Of a stretch of 64,000 nt of DNA, positions 42,147-51,299 are shown in pieces. The first letter of the stretch is position 1. Each line of letters opens with the position of its first letter. The notes below the pieces were generated by a model. It was given only the letters and a program-made list of their open reading frames with translations, searched no databases and was not told the origin of the DNA. A program made the translations under genes and the position numbers. Source of the DNA: Pontibacter litorisediminis (GTDB taxonomy: Bacteria > Bacteroidota > Bacteroidia > Cytophagales > Hymenobacteraceae); NCBI RefSeq assembly GCF_029360645.1, contig NZ_JARDUA010000001.1, forward strand, positions 682,001 through 746,000. The letters run 5' to 3'.

Positions 42147-42959
42147 TTACTTAAATCTGAGCACCGCCACCACAGGCAAATGGTCGGAGGCATAGCGCTC
42201 CGGCACCACCCGCTGCGACTTTACCTCCAGCCCGAAGCTCTTGGTGAAGGCAATAAAATCAATGGCATGGGTGGGCACATCTACGGGTATGGTCGGTTCG
42301 CACTCAGCCTGGCAGGTGCGGGTAAACACGTTGTCTAACGCTGCAATGGCCTCACTTTCGGGTTGGTCGTTAAAATCGCCGGCAAGTATAAAGGGCAGCC
42401 TCTCATTGGCTGCAACGCTGTTGATGGCCTGCACCTGCTGCAGGCGGTTGGAGGCGTCCTCCACATCCAGGTGCGTGCTGCCGAAGCGGATCGTGTTGCC
42501 GCCGGGCAAGGTTACTTTGGCCGTGGCCAGCACCCGGTCTTCTGCCTCCGGGGCGGCCTCTTCCGGCAGGGGCAGAACGCTGGTATCGCTAAGCGGGTAC
42601 TTCGAAAGTATGGCTACGCCATACTCGCCGCCTCCGAAATCAATGGCACGGGCGAAGAAGAAGTTCATGCCCAGTTTTTCGGCAAGAGCGGATGCTTGGT
42701 TCATATTGCCTGAGCGGCTGGTATTCACGTCCACCTCCTGCAAGGCTACCAGGTCCGGGTTCTGGTCCCGGATAACTCGGGCAACGGCATCCAGGTCGAT
42801 CACTCCGGCACGGCTGGGCGGGTTGGCATGGTGGATGTTGTAGCTCATGACACGCAGTTCCGTTACCGGTGCCTGTGTGGCGGCCGTCTTGCCGGCACAA
42901 CCCGCTATGACAGTGCCGGCGGCAAGCATAAGTACATTCCGTATTGCTTTCATAATCAA
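42147..42959 (-). CDS. endonuclease/exonuclease/phosphatase family lipoprotein
   Basis: A 270-residue exported protein: hydrophobic N-terminus ending VIAGC (lipobox Cys near 21), then the DNase I-like fold with SYNIHH (about 40), LQEVDVNTS (Glu near 78), GSTHLDVED (about 165), GDFNDQPES (about 196) and terminal SDHLPVVAVL (about 258). Metal-dependent phosphodiesterase or phosphomonoesterase activity is expected outside the cytoplasm. Nuclease, inositol-phosphatase or sphingomyelinase-like substrates are all possible. Confidence 0.9.
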   Translation of the reverse strand: MIMKAIRNVLMLAAGTVIAGCAGKTAATQAPVTELRVMSYNIHHANPPSRAGVIDLDAVARVIRDQNPDLVALQEVDVNTSRSGNMNQASALAEKLGMNFFFARAIDFGGGEYGVAILSKYPLSDTSVLPLPEEAAPEAEDRVLATAKVTLPGGNTIRFGSTHLDVEDASNRLQQVQAINSVAANERLPFILAGDFNDQPESEAIAALDNVFTRTCQAECEPTIPVDVPTHAIDFIAFTKSFGLEVKSQRVVPERYASDHLPVVAVLRFK

Positions 42960-43283
42960 GTATGGCTGGTTTTCCTGACCGTAAGCTAGAAAATATATCG
43001 CGCTTTTGCTATAAACTTAGCCTCACCTCCTTCTAAACACTACCCAAATCATATAGCGGCAACAGGCACCCGCCGGAGGTTGAACACTCAACCAGTGGCA
43101 GCAAACCCGGCGCAAAACAGCGCTTATACCTGCTTCTGCAAAAGCCCCTCCTATCCATACCTCTACGGCGCTTTAAGGCCTGAACTTATCCTACCATACA
43201 AAGTATAAAAGAGTAACACCCGGTACGCTTTCAGCGGATACTGTTGTCCATACTGCTGCTTTACAATCTGAACTGCCGCGCTT
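42960..43283. other. intergenic region between divergent genes
   Basis: About 320 bp without a gene; expected to hold promoters for the lipoprotein (minus) and the Pcm-like gene (plus). One AAGTATA heptamer at about 43201. No clear operator. Confidence 0.35.
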
Positions 43284-43979
43284 ATGGTATCACCGTTCTC
43301 AACTCTGTTGCTCTTTGTCCTGCTCCTTATCCAGACGCAGGATGTGTACGAAGAGAGAAGGGCGCAAATGGTAAAGCGCTCCATTGAGGCCCGCGGGGTA
43401 AAAGACAAGGCCGTGCTGAGCGCCATGCGACAGGTGGAGCGCCACCTGTTCGTGCCTCCGGACCAGGCGGAACTTGCCTACGAGGACACTCCCCTGTCCA
43501 TTGGAGCCGGACAGACCATTTCGCAGCCCTACATGGTGGCTTACATGACGGAGATGATCCAGCCGAAACCACACATGAAAGTGCTGGAGATCGGCACCGG
43601 GAACGGCTATCAGGCTGCTGTGCTGGCCGAGATCGTGCAGCAGGTTTTTACCGTGGAGATCATACCCGAGTTGGGGCAATCTGCGGCGAAACGACTGCAG
43701 GAGCTGGGGTACGATAATGTAGCAGTAAAGATAGGCAACGGCTACCACGGCTGGGAGGAGCATGCCCCATTCGACGCCATTGTGGTAACGGCTGCCGCAG
43801 AAACAGTGCCTACTCCCCTTCTAGAGCAATTAAAAGACAGCGGTAGAATGGTTATCCCAGTCGGGCCGCAGTCGCAGGCACAAACGCTGCTACTGATCGA
43901 AAAGAAAAAAGGAAAAACGAGCACTAAGAAGCTGATGCCGGTGCTGTTCGTTCCCTTTACAGGTGGGGACAAGCACTAG
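43284..43979 (+). CDS. pcm: exported protein-L-isoaspartate O-methyltransferase-like protein
   Basis: A 231-residue Pcm homolog: [16 protein letters not shown] (about 50-65), [19 protein letters not shown] (about 72-90), SAM-binding [17 protein letters not shown] (about 98-114). Pcm repairs isoaspartyl residues using SAM. Unusually, residues 1-19 ([17 protein letters not shown]) form a signal-peptide-like segment, implying export to a compartment where SAM is not expected. This variant is seen in other Gram-negatives; its physiological donor supply is unclear. Confidence 0.88.
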   Translation: MVSPFSTLLLFVLLLIQTQDVYEERRAQMVKRSIEARGVKDKAVLSAMRQVERHLFVPPDQAELAYEDTPLSIGAGQTISQPYMVAYMTEMIQPKPHMKVLEIGTGNGYQAAVLAEIVQQVFTVEIIPELGQSAAKRLQELGYDNVAVKIGNGYHGWEEHAPFDAIVVTAAAETVPTPLLEQLKDSGRMVIPVGPQSQAQTLLLIEKKKGKTSTKKLMPVLFVPFTGGDKH

Positions 43980-44176
43980 TCCTCCCCGGTGCTGACGGAT
44001 GCCGATTAACGCCCAAAGGGACTAAAGCAAAGAGGGCGCACTGGGCCGTTCCTCAACCACTTCATGTCTACTCCCACCACTTCACAAGGCTTCTTCCTAA
44101 GTCTTTTAATTTCTGCCGATTAAATCCGATACGCTTGGCCACTCGTTTGTATCACACATCAAAACAGAATCGACAC

Positions 44177-44395
44177 ATGGAAACGACAGGTATTTTATTA
44201 TTCATAGGCGGGCTAGGCGGTCCGGAGGTAGTGCTCATCATCCTGGCCCTTGTCCTATTGTTTGGCGCCAAGAAAATCCCGGAGCTGGCAAAAGGAATGG
44301 GAAGAGGTATCCGCGAGTTTAAAGATGCCTCGAAGGATATCCGAAAAGACATGGAAGCCTCTGCTAACACGAAACAGGAAACGGACAACAGATAG
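44177..44395 (+). CDS. tatA: Sec-independent protein translocase TatA/E
   Basis: From [14 protein letters not shown] (44177; frame open 14 codons upstream) the protein has 72 residues. It has the TatA topology: short hydrophobic helix (about 15-30), the [14 protein letters not shown] hinge (about 31-44) and an amphipathic charged helix. It forms the pore-like component that moves folded twin-arginine substrates. Two downstream genes encode proteins with Tat signals, so local clustering with substrates is meaningful. TatC is not in the window. Confidence 0.94.
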   Translation: METTGILLFIGGLGGPEVVLIILALVLLFGAKKIPELAKGMGRGIREFKDASKDIRKDMEASANTKQETDNR

Positions 44396-44417
44396 GCTGC
44401 CCCTCATCTATTTCATG

Positions 44418-44446
44418 AGCCCACCACCCCGGTGGGCTTTTTTTAT
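44418..44446 (+). terminator. terminator of tatA
   Basis: AGCCCACC (44418-44425), 5-nt loop, GGTGGGCT (44431-44438), followed by a T-run. Confidence 0.9.
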
Positions 44447-44557
44447 ACTTTTTCACCTCCCTAAATCCAGTTGCAGCCTCTACCTCGTAGGTCTCGCAAG
44501 TCTGCAGGGGATTCTTTGCCATGTGGATGAGAAGAATGTTTTAAAATAAATAGAATT

Positions 44558-45268
44558 ATGGAAGAACTACAGAAGAAGGACAGCACCCAGCCTAGCGCAA
44601 CAAAGCAGGTGCTGACCCAGCCGATGCAGCGGCGTAACTTTATGCGCTTTGCCGGTGCAAGCGTAGCAGCAACGGCCTTGCTTTTTACTACCACCTCCTG
44701 CGACGACGACGATGATAGCCCCATGGCCCCTATGACGGTGGATTTAGGCTCCGGGGATACCGGCATCCTAAACTATGCCTATGCGCTGGAGCAACTGGAG
44801 GCTGCATTTTATACAGAAGTGGTCAATAAATCCCTTGGCATGTTTAACCAGTCAGAGCAGCAGATCATGCAGGACCTGATGGGCCACGAGAACATACACC
44901 GCGATTTCCTGAAAGCAGCCCTCGGCTCAGACGCCATACCCGATCTGGAGGTAGACTTCAGTGCTGTGAACTTTAATGATAAGAACAGCATCTTAACGAC
45001 AGCCCGCACATTCGAAGACCTGGGAGTGGCGGCCTATAACGGCGCCGGCAAGTTCCTGGAGAACGCCGGTTTTCTGACGCTTGCCGGCAAGATCGTTTCA
45101 GTAGAGGCGCGCCATGCCGCCGTCATACGCGACCTTATCTCCAATGGCACCTTCTCCGACTCCGCAAACAACATGGGCCTAGACCCGGCTATGATGCCTG
45201 CCGATGTGCTGGCAGCCGCAGCTCCTTTCATCATGACCAGTATTTCAGCAGCTAACCTTCCTAAATAA
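44558..45268 (+). CDS. Tat-exported ferritin-like lipoprotein
   Basis: A 236-residue ferritin-like (Ferritin_2/DUF4439-type) protein. It has a twin-arginine signal (R25-R26 in QRRNFMRFAG), a hydrophobic stretch and lipobox TTSC (C48) followed by an Asp run, so it is probably exported folded and lipid-anchored. The four-helix bundle carries di-metal ligands at E81 (LEQLEAAFY), E111-x-x-H114, E153 and E183-x-x-H186. Likely binds two Fe or Mn outside the cytoplasm. 8 bp upstream of a paralogous gene, forming an operon. Confidence 0.9.
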   Translation: MEELQKKDSTQPSATKQVLTQPMQRRNFMRFAGASVAATALLFTTTSCDDDDDSPMAPMTVDLGSGDTGILNYAYALEQLEAAFYTEVVNKSLGMFNQSEQQIMQDLMGHENIHRDFLKAALGSDAIPDLEVDFSAVNFNDKNSILTTARTFEDLGVAAYNGAGKFLENAGFLTLAGKIVSVEARHAAVIRDLISNGTFSDSANNMGLDPAMMPADVLAAAAPFIMTSISAANLPK

Positions 45269-45276
45269 GCAACACT

Positions 45277-46077
45277 ATGAACATATTCCGAATAATAGAA
45301 GATATAGAAAAGGCCGACCCCGAGGTGTACAGCCGGCTCGACTCCAGAAGAAGTGCTTTTAAGCAGTTGGGTAGCCTCAGCCGCAAAGCAGCCTTAACGG
45401 CCATTCCTTTGTCGCTGGGAGCCGTGTTTCAGAAAGCCTATGGGCAGAACACAAACATGGTGGTGGAAGTGCTTAACTTTGCGCTAAAGCTGGAGTACCT
45501 GGAGCGAAATTTTTATACGCAGGGGCTGGAGGCAAACGGCCTTATTACAGACAACGCCGCCCGAGAGGCCATTCAGAAGATACAGATGCACGAGGAGGCC
45601 CACGTTAACCTGCTTATCTCGACTATCCAAGGCCTGAGCGGCACACCGATCAGCGAGCCTACCTTTAACTTCGGGAAGAACTTTGCAGACTGGAACACCA
45701 ATTACCAGACCTTCCTGACGCTGGCACAGGCCTTCGAAGACACCGGGGTGCGCGCTTATAAAGGCCAGGCGGCCAACCTCATCAACAACGATGCTGTACT
45801 TACTGCTGCCCTGCAGATACACTCTGTAGAGGCGCGCCATGCTGCCCATATCCGCAGGATGCGTGGCAACCCGGGCTGGATAGTGGGGGCTGGCGCTAAC
45901 AGCAACGTGCCGGATGGTGCGGCGCCTGTGTATGCCGGCGAAGACAATGTGTCGCAGGGAGGAATCAACGACATCAAAACGCTCGGCAACGGCTACTCAG
46001 CTGAAATCGCCACTGGCGCTTTTGATGAGCCTCTCACCAAAGAGCAGGTAAGCCAGATCGTCTCCTTGTTCGAATAA
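45277..46077 (+). CDS. ferritin-like protein with Tat-type signal (paralog)
   Basis: A 266-residue paralog of its upstream neighbour with the same ligand pattern: E76 region LEYLERNFY, E106-x-x-H109, E154 and E185-x-x-H188 (VEARHAAHI, nearly identical to VEARHAAVI in the neighbour). The N-terminus carries R24-R25 in SRRSAFKQLG, a Tat consensus followed by a moderately hydrophobic stretch ending near AYGQ, so it may be soluble in the periplasm. The pair may form a heteromer. A strong terminator follows and then an ECF sigma gene. Confidence 0.9.
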   Translation: MNIFRIIEDIEKADPEVYSRLDSRRSAFKQLGSLSRKAALTAIPLSLGAVFQKAYGQNTNMVVEVLNFALKLEYLERNFYTQGLEANGLITDNAAREAIQKIQMHEEAHVNLLISTIQGLSGTPISEPTFNFGKNFADWNTNYQTFLTLAQAFEDTGVRAYKGQAANLINNDAVLTAALQIHSVEARHAAHIRRMRGNPGWIVGAGANSNVPDGAAPVYAGEDNVSQGGINDIKTLGNGYSAEIATGAFDEPLTKEQVSQIVSLFE

Positions 46078-46125
46078 TCGTTTACAACGAATATAGCTAG
46101 AATAACGTATCCCCATATGTCTTCG

Positions 46126-46157
46126 AAAAAGAGCTACCGGTAGTAGCTCTTTTTTTG
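46126..46157 (+). terminator. terminator of ferritin-like operon
   Basis: Hairpin AAAAAGAGCTAC / GTAGCTCTTTTTT around a 4-6-nt loop, continuing into a run of T, 50 bp after the stop. Confidence 0.9.
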
Positions 46158-46171
46158 ATCAAACCCGATCC

Positions 46172-46200
46172 TTGTAAGTATGATACGTTTTCTATCTTCG
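46172..46200 (+). promoter_or_regulatory. promoter of sigma/anti-sigma operon
   Basis: TTG (46172-46174) and TATCTTCG (46193-46200) with an 18-nt spacer fit the Bacteroidota housekeeping promoter, 38 bp before the sigma-factor start. Confidence 0.55.
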
Positions 46201-46238
46201 GACTTTCTGTTTCCTGACAGACCCTAATAACTGACTAA

Positions 46239-46793
46239 TTGGCGGATAAACAACCCCTTAAAAAGCTATCCGAGCAGGAACTCATAGCCCGTCTGCGTGC
46301 TCGCGACACGACGGCTATGGACGTGCTGTATGACATGTACAGCCCCACCCTGTATGGGGTTGTGCTCCAAATTGTAAAGGTCGAGGAAACGGCCGAGGAT
46401 GTACTGCAGGAAGCCTTGCTAAAGATCTGGAACTCCTTCGACAAGTATGATGCCTCCAAAGGCAGGCTTTTTACCTGGATGCTGAACATCTGCAGAAACC
46501 TGGCCATTGACATGATTCGCTCCAAGCACTACCGTGTAAAAAACAAGACCGATGACATCCAGACATCCGTGCTTGGCTTATCTGATGATGCGTTCAAGCC
46601 GGAGCACATCGACATCAGGGACATTGTAAGCACCCTTAACCCTGACCAGAAGCAGGTGATTGACCTCATGTACTTTAAGGGGCTCTCGCAGAGTGAAATT
46701 GCCGACTCCTACAATATCCCGCTCGGTACTGTGAAGACCAGAGCCCGGAGTGCTGTCAAAATATTAGCTAAATTCTTCAAAGGACTTGCATAA
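46239..46793 (+). CDS. ECF RNA polymerase sigma factor (SigK-like)
   Basis: A 184-residue sigma-70 family factor starting with TTG at 46239. Region 2 spans about 25-95 (DVLYDMYSPTLYGVVLQIV, then AEDVLQEALLKIWNSFDKY and TWMLNICRNLAIDMIR). Region 4 spans about 125-180 with the HTH LSQSEIADSYNIPLGTVKTRARSA. It overlaps the next gene, an RskA-type anti-sigma factor, by 8 bp, the usual arrangement for membrane-held ECF sigma factors. Target genes may include the ferritin-like operon upstream, by position only. Confidence 0.93.
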   Translation: MADKQPLKKLSEQELIARLRARDTTAMDVLYDMYSPTLYGVVLQIVKVEETAEDVLQEALLKIWNSFDKYDASKGRLFTWMLNICRNLAIDMIRSKHYRVKNKTDDIQTSVLGLSDDAFKPEHIDIRDIVSTLNPDQKQVIDLMYFKGLSQSEIADSYNIPLGTVKTRARSAVKILAKFFKGLA

Positions 46794-47625
46794 CGAAGAC
46801 TTTATATCGTCAGGAATGCTGGAGCTTTATGCTGCCGGTGGCCTTACTCCGCAGGAACGCGAGGAGGTGGAGCTTCGTGCCAGTGCCTCTCCCGAGGTCA
46901 GAAGCGCCCTGGACGAAGCATGTGCTGCCATGGAAAAATACGCTGCCCTGTATGCTGTTGCTCCCAATCCTTCCCTGAAAACGAGGGTGATGCAGCAGAT
47001 TGCTGCCGAACAAGAGGAGGCGGCCCCGATCGCAGTGGGTAACACCGAGGAGCAAGCGACGGTGCGTAGCTTGCCGCCGGCCCAGGCTGCACCCTTCTAT
47101 AAGTGGCTGATGGCCGCCAGCATTGTGCTGGCACTACTTGGAGGAGCACTCAGCCTCTATTTCTACCAACAATGGCAACGGGCAGAAGCTCGGCTGGCAG
47201 GGGTAATGGCCTCTGAACAGCGCTACGCCCGTAACTTTACGCAAACCTCGCAGCGGTTAAGGCAGCAGGAGCAAACCATAGCCGTGCTTCGGGATGCGGA
47301 CTTTGCGCCCGTGCGTCTCAAAGGTGTGGAAGCGCATCCGGATGTCAGGCTAACCGTTTACTGGAACCCACAGCGGGCGCAAGTATATGTGGATCAGGTA
47401 CAGCTTCCGGAGCCGCCAGCCGGTAAACAGTACCAGCTTTGGGCGCTGGTAGATGGAAAGCCCCTTGATGCAGGCATGATCAACACGGCGGCTGATTCAG
47501 CAGGGCTGCAGCAGATGAAGGCAATCGAAACAGCCCAGGCCTTTGCCGTGACGCTGGAGCCGGAGGGCGGCAGCGCTTCTCCCACGCTGGAGCAGCTTAT
47601 GGTTATGGGCGAGGTTTCTCCTTGA
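46786..47625 (+). CDS. RskA-type anti-sigma factor
   Basis: A 279-residue membrane protein starting with TTG inside the end of the sigma gene (8-bp overlap). The N-terminal cytoplasmic part binds sigma (SGMLELYAAGGLTPQEREEVELRA; no zinc HxxxCxxC motif). One membrane segment lies at about 105-127, a coiled segment at about 135-165, and the C-terminal RskA domain outside the membrane ends with LPEPPAGKQYQLWALVDGKP and TLEQLMVMGEV. RskA-type factors release sigma after regulated proteolysis. Confidence 0.92.
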   Translation: MHNEDFISSGMLELYAAGGLTPQEREEVELRASASPEVRSALDEACAAMEKYAALYAVAPNPSLKTRVMQQIAAEQEEAAPIAVGNTEEQATVRSLPPAQAAPFYKWLMAASIVLALLGGALSLYFYQQWQRAEARLAGVMASEQRYARNFTQTSQRLRQQEQTIAVLRDADFAPVRLKGVEAHPDVRLTVYWNPQRAQVYVDQVQLPEPPAGKQYQLWALVDGKPLDAGMINTAADSAGLQQMKAIETAQAFAVTLEPEGGSASPTLEQLMVMGEVSP

Positions 47626-47659
47626 TAGCTCTGGTATCACTTTCTAGTATAAAAGGGAG

Positions 47660-48685
47660 TTACTGCACCAGTACCACCACTTTTCCCACCGACTGCCCCC
47701 GCTGAAAAAGGCGGATGGCCTCATGCATCTCCCCAAAGGCATACACATGCCCGATGTGCTGCGGCTTGAGCTGCAGCGCCTGTAGTTCCCCGAGCAAGCG
47801 GTGCATCATATCGGTTTGCTCATACAGGTAGATCAGGTTAAACCCCATCAAGGATTTGTTCTCAGTAGGCAGGCGCAGCGGGTCTATTTTGGGGCGGCGG
47901 AGGTAGCGCCAGATAAGGCTTGGGTAGTTAGGCCGGCTGCTGTGGCTGGCAAAGCTGGCGTTGCCATACACCACCATACGGCCCATGGGAGCCAAGGCTT
48001 TCCAACCCTGTGCCAGCACTTCCCCACCAATGCACTCCATCACCAGGCGCAGCGGGCGCTCCCCCAGTGCCTCCGCCAATTTAACCCCAAAGTGCTTGTC
48101 TCGAAGTATGACTTCATCGTAGCCCTCCTGCTGGCGCAGAAAATCTACCTTACCGGGTTGGCCCACTGTGCCAATGGTATAAGCACCATACCGTTGGCAG
48201 ATGCGGTTGGCCAATATCCCCACGCCGCCGGCCGCGCTGTGGATCAGCACCGCCATGCCTTGCTGCAAGTTACCTAATTCGGTAAGGGCATAGTAGGCAG
48301 TCAGCCCCTGCACCAGAAAGCCCGCTCCCTCCTCAAAACTCCAGGCATCCGGCAGCGGAATAACATAGCGGTGGTTAATGTTGAGGTGCGACACATAGCC
48401 CCCAAACTTCGTAGCCCCCATTACCCGGTCGCCCACTTTCCACTCCTCCACTGCCTCTCCTACGGCTATCACCTCCCCCGAGAACTCCAGCCCAGGGATA
48501 AAAGCTCCTGTTGGGGTGGCACTGTAGAGCCCTTGCATGGCAAACACATCGGCAAAGTTCAGCCCGACTGCCCTAACGGCCACGCATACTTCACTGGCCT
48601 CGGGTGGCCCCAGCGTTTCTGTCTGCAGTTTCAGGTGATTGATGGAGCCGGCTTTGGGCATGCGGTATACCTGGCGCTTGAGCAT
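47660..48685 (-). CDS. zinc-free medium-chain quinone oxidoreductase
   Basis: A 341-residue MDR-family protein from MLKRQVYRM (48685). A longer frame reaches 48748 but would overlap the divergent gene and has no domain content. It has the QOR pattern: GLNFADVFAMQGLY (about 43-56), PGLEFSGEVIAVG, GDRVMGAT (about 85) and HSAAGGVGILANRI (about 145). The zinc-ligand motifs of alcohol dehydrogenases are absent. Closest general group is NADPH:quinone reductase/VAT-1-like enzymes; substrate unknown. Confidence 0.88.
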   Translation of the reverse strand: MLKRQVYRMPKAGSINHLKLQTETLGPPEASEVCVAVRAVGLNFADVFAMQGLYSATPTGAFIPGLEFSGEVIAVGEAVEEWKVGDRVMGATKFGGYVSHLNINHRYVIPLPDAWSFEEGAGFLVQGLTAYYALTELGNLQQGMAVLIHSAAGGVGILANRICQRYGAYTIGTVGQPGKVDFLRQQEGYDEVILRDKHFGVKLAEALGERPLRLVMECIGGEVLAQGWKALAPMGRMVVYGNASFASHSSRPNYPSLIWRYLRRPKIDPLRLPTENKSLMGFNLIYLYEQTDMMHRLLGELQALQLKPQHIGHVYAFGEMHEAIRLFQRGQSVGKVVVLVQ

Positions 48686-48873
48686 AATGAGACGTGATAG
48701 GATGTTTATGAAAGCAATATAGCACAATGAGGAAGCAATTGATAGCATCCGTACAGTTTGGTGGCAACAAACCAGCCGGCACCTTGTTACGTGTAGGAAC
48801 TTCAGAGCAGCCAGTTTCAGGTTACATACGTATAGAGCTGGTGCATTATCTGTACAAAGCGCGCACCTCCGCC

Positions 48874-50037
48874 ATGCAACACACCATACCCCCTACCATG
48901 CCCCTACACCACCAGGCAACCTACCAGGCAGCCCGCACCGTAGCTCCCAAGGTGGAAGCATACTTTTCGCAGAAGCTTGCCCTTACCGGGCAGGAGGCAT
49001 CGGAGAAGCTGGCGCCTGCGCCCTCTCTGCAAGTAATAGAGACTGTCATAGACACAGCGTTTTGGGCGAGCCTTCGGCGGGAGGAGGGGCTGCCGCCAAA
49101 GATATCACTGGCCTTCCTGCCACCTGAGCATGTGGAGCAACCCCTGCTTTTTGAGCGCCGGTTGCCCCTAACCCCGGAGGCGCTGATCAAGATAGCCCCT
49201 GGCGTGGAGCGCGCCGGCATACACCTGGGGGTTTGGCAGGAAAACGAGGCGCTGTATGTATGGGGTACCACGCACACAGTGCCCAGCAACAGCTTTATCG
49301 TGGACGTGCCGGAGCCGGGACTGCTGGTGGTAAAGCACCGCCGTACAGACGGGCTGGGGAAATTTGCCAACGTGGCCGTGCTCAAAGGCGACCAGGTGAA
49401 GCTGGTGGACGAGGGTAGCGCCAGCCTGCCCGATTGCCCTGAGCTGCTCACCTCCCTCCTTGGCTTTACCTCACCCGACGCTACCGCCAATGTGCTCATA
49501 CAACTGGCGGTATCTATGCGGGAGCACAAGCGCGGCGGAACCTTGCTGGTTGTGCCACACCAATCCACTACCTGGCGGCAGTCCATCGTGCACCCTATTA
49601 AGTATGCCGTTCAACCTTCCTTCTGCGGCCTGGCAGACCTGATGAAGCAGGAGGAACCACTTAAGAAGCGCAGCCGCTGGCAAGCCTCCCTTCGCCGGGA
49701 AGTAGCCAGTATCGCAGGATTAACGGCTGTTGATGGCGCCACCCTCCTTACCGATACCTATGAGCTGCTGGCATTTGGCACGAAGATAGCCCGTCGCCCT
49801 GGCTTTTCTCCTGTGGAGCGCCTGCTGTTTACGGAGCCGGTCATTGATAGCCGACCAGCAATCATTCACCCAACAACACAAGGCGGCACCCGCCACCTCT
49901 CTGCTGCCCAGTTTGTTCATGACCAGCGGAATGCAATGGCCTTGGTGGCCTCGCAAGATGGCAGCTTCACCATTTTTGCCTGGTCGCCCTGCGAAGACAT
50001 GGTCCAGGCCCACCGCATTGACACTCTGCTGCTGTAG
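48874..50037 (+). CDS. DACNV-type putative nucleotide-sensor protein
   Basis: From Met at 48874 (388 residues; frame open to 48727). The C-terminal 130 residues look like a diadenylate-cyclase-fold domain: VDGATLL near 285 and GGTRHLSAAQFVHDQRNAMALVASQDGSFTIF-type ending near 345 correspond to the DGA and RHR-like motifs of DisA_N, with the catalytic RHR partly lost (RHL). Such inactive DAC-like modules have been described as DACNV sensors, with a preceding globular N-domain. They are predicted to bind nucleotides rather than make c-di-AMP. The N-terminal 200 residues are otherwise unrecognised. Cytoplasmic; stands alone. Confidence 0.6.
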   Translation: MQHTIPPTMPLHHQATYQAARTVAPKVEAYFSQKLALTGQEASEKLAPAPSLQVIETVIDTAFWASLRREEGLPPKISLAFLPPEHVEQPLLFERRLPLTPEALIKIAPGVERAGIHLGVWQENEALYVWGTTHTVPSNSFIVDVPEPGLLVVKHRRTDGLGKFANVAVLKGDQVKLVDEGSASLPDCPELLTSLLGFTSPDATANVLIQLAVSMREHKRGGTLLVVPHQSTTWRQSIVHPIKYAVQPSFCGLADLMKQEEPLKKRSRWQASLRREVASIAGLTAVDGATLLTDTYELLAFGTKIARRPGFSPVERLLFTEPVIDSRPAIIHPTTQGGTRHLSAAQFVHDQRNAMALVASQDGSFTIFAWSPCEDMVQAHRIDTLLL

Positions 50038-50087
50038 ATCTTTTTTTATAGATAGAACCCGGGGTAATAGCAGTAAAACAAGTTTTT

Positions 50088-51080
50088 CTAGGGAAGCACC
50101 TCATTTACCAAAGCTTTCCCCTGCTCAAAGTCGGTAATGTTCTGTAGCGTGACCTGGGCAATATTTTGCAAGGCATCTGAGGTAAAGAAAGCCTGGTGCC
50201 CCGTAATCAGCACGTTGTTGAAGGAAAGCAGGCGCATGAACACATCATCCTGAATGACCCTGTTGGAAAGGTCCTCGAAAAATAAATCGCCTTCCTCCTC
50301 ATACACGTCCAGCCCCAGGTAGCGGATTTTTTCGCTTTTCAACCCCTTGATGACAGCCTTGGTGTCTATTATCGCGCCGCGGCTGGTGTTAATCAGCATC
50401 ACGCCATCTTTCATTTGCGCGATGGAGGCATCGTTTATCAGGTGGAACGTTTGGGGTGTGAGCGGGCAATGCAGTGAAATGATGTCTGACCGCCTGTAAA
50501 GATCGCTGAGGATTGAAAACTCAACGCCTATAGCCTTGGCCTCCTCGCTTTCCTGTACATCGTAACCTAATACCCGGCAGCCAAAGCCCTTCAGGATACG
50601 GGCCGTTACCAACCCGATCTTACCAAGCCCTATCAGCCCCACCGTTTTGCCATGCAGGTCAAAACCCATCAGGCCGTTCAGGGCAAAGTTACCTTCGCGC
50701 ACACGGTTATAGGCCCGGTGGGTTTTACGGTTTAAAGTAAGTATAAGCGCTAAGGTGTGCTCGGCCACGGCGTAGGGCGAATAGGCTGGTACGCGTACCA
50801 CTTTAATACCGAAGTCCACCGCAGCTTTCAGGTCTACGTTATTGAAGCCGGCGCAGCGTAGGGCCAGCAGCTTAACTCCCGATGAGGCCAACTGCCGCTG
50901 TACCTGCGCATTGGCCACATCGTTCACAAACAGACACACTGCCTGGGCGCCTTTAGCCATCACTGCGGTATGCTCGTTCAAGGGCACCTCCAGGAACTTC
51001 AGCTGATGCCCATACTGATGGTTCTCCTTTTCAAAGAACTGCCTATCATAGACTTTGGAGTTGAAAAACGTTACATCCAT
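50088..51080 (-). CDS. ldhA: D-lactate dehydrogenase (2-hydroxyacid dehydrogenase)
   Basis: A 330-residue NAD-dependent D-2-hydroxyacid dehydrogenase with GLIGLGKIG (about 149-157), LRCAGFNNVDL (catalytic-domain Gly/Asn motif, about 73), the catalytic Arg in INTSRGAII (about 231), the following Glu/Asp (about 259) and the His in LITGHQAFFT (about 292). The GHQAFFT ending and length match fermentative LdhA rather than glycerate or phosphoglycerate dehydrogenases. Reduces pyruvate to D-lactate in the cytoplasm. Confidence 0.93.
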   Translation of the reverse strand: MDVTFFNSKVYDRQFFEKENHQYGHQLKFLEVPLNEHTAVMAKGAQAVCLFVNDVANAQVQRQLASSGVKLLALRCAGFNNVDLKAAVDFGIKVVRVPAYSPYAVAEHTLALILTLNRKTHRAYNRVREGNFALNGLMGFDLHGKTVGLIGLGKIGLVTARILKGFGCRVLGYDVQESEEAKAIGVEFSILSDLYRRSDIISLHCPLTPQTFHLINDASIAQMKDGVMLINTSRGAIIDTKAVIKGLKSEKIRYLGLDVYEEEGDLFFEDLSNRVIQDDVFMRLLSFNNVLITGHQAFFTSDALQNIAQVTLQNITDFEQGKALVNEVLP

Positions 51081-51299
51081 GCCTGAAAGTTTTAACTGAA
51101 CAAATAGACCGCCTTGCTTTTTTTGCAGGTACAGAACCGGCTTGACAGAATCAAAGAGCCCTCCGTCTAACTTATAATCAACATAAAGAAGCTGGAGGTG
51201 CGGGAAAAGCTACCAATGCTTTTAGCACTAAAGTCATAATACTTCCAGCAGCATATGTAAGACGTTCCTGGTCTTCCTCCCCTGTTCCACGGGCGGACC

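Noticed and set aside
41949..42338. 129-codon plus frame overlapping a small gene and a lipoprotein gene
   Set aside because: Pro/His-rich frame-shift shadow, conflicts with two better-supported genes.
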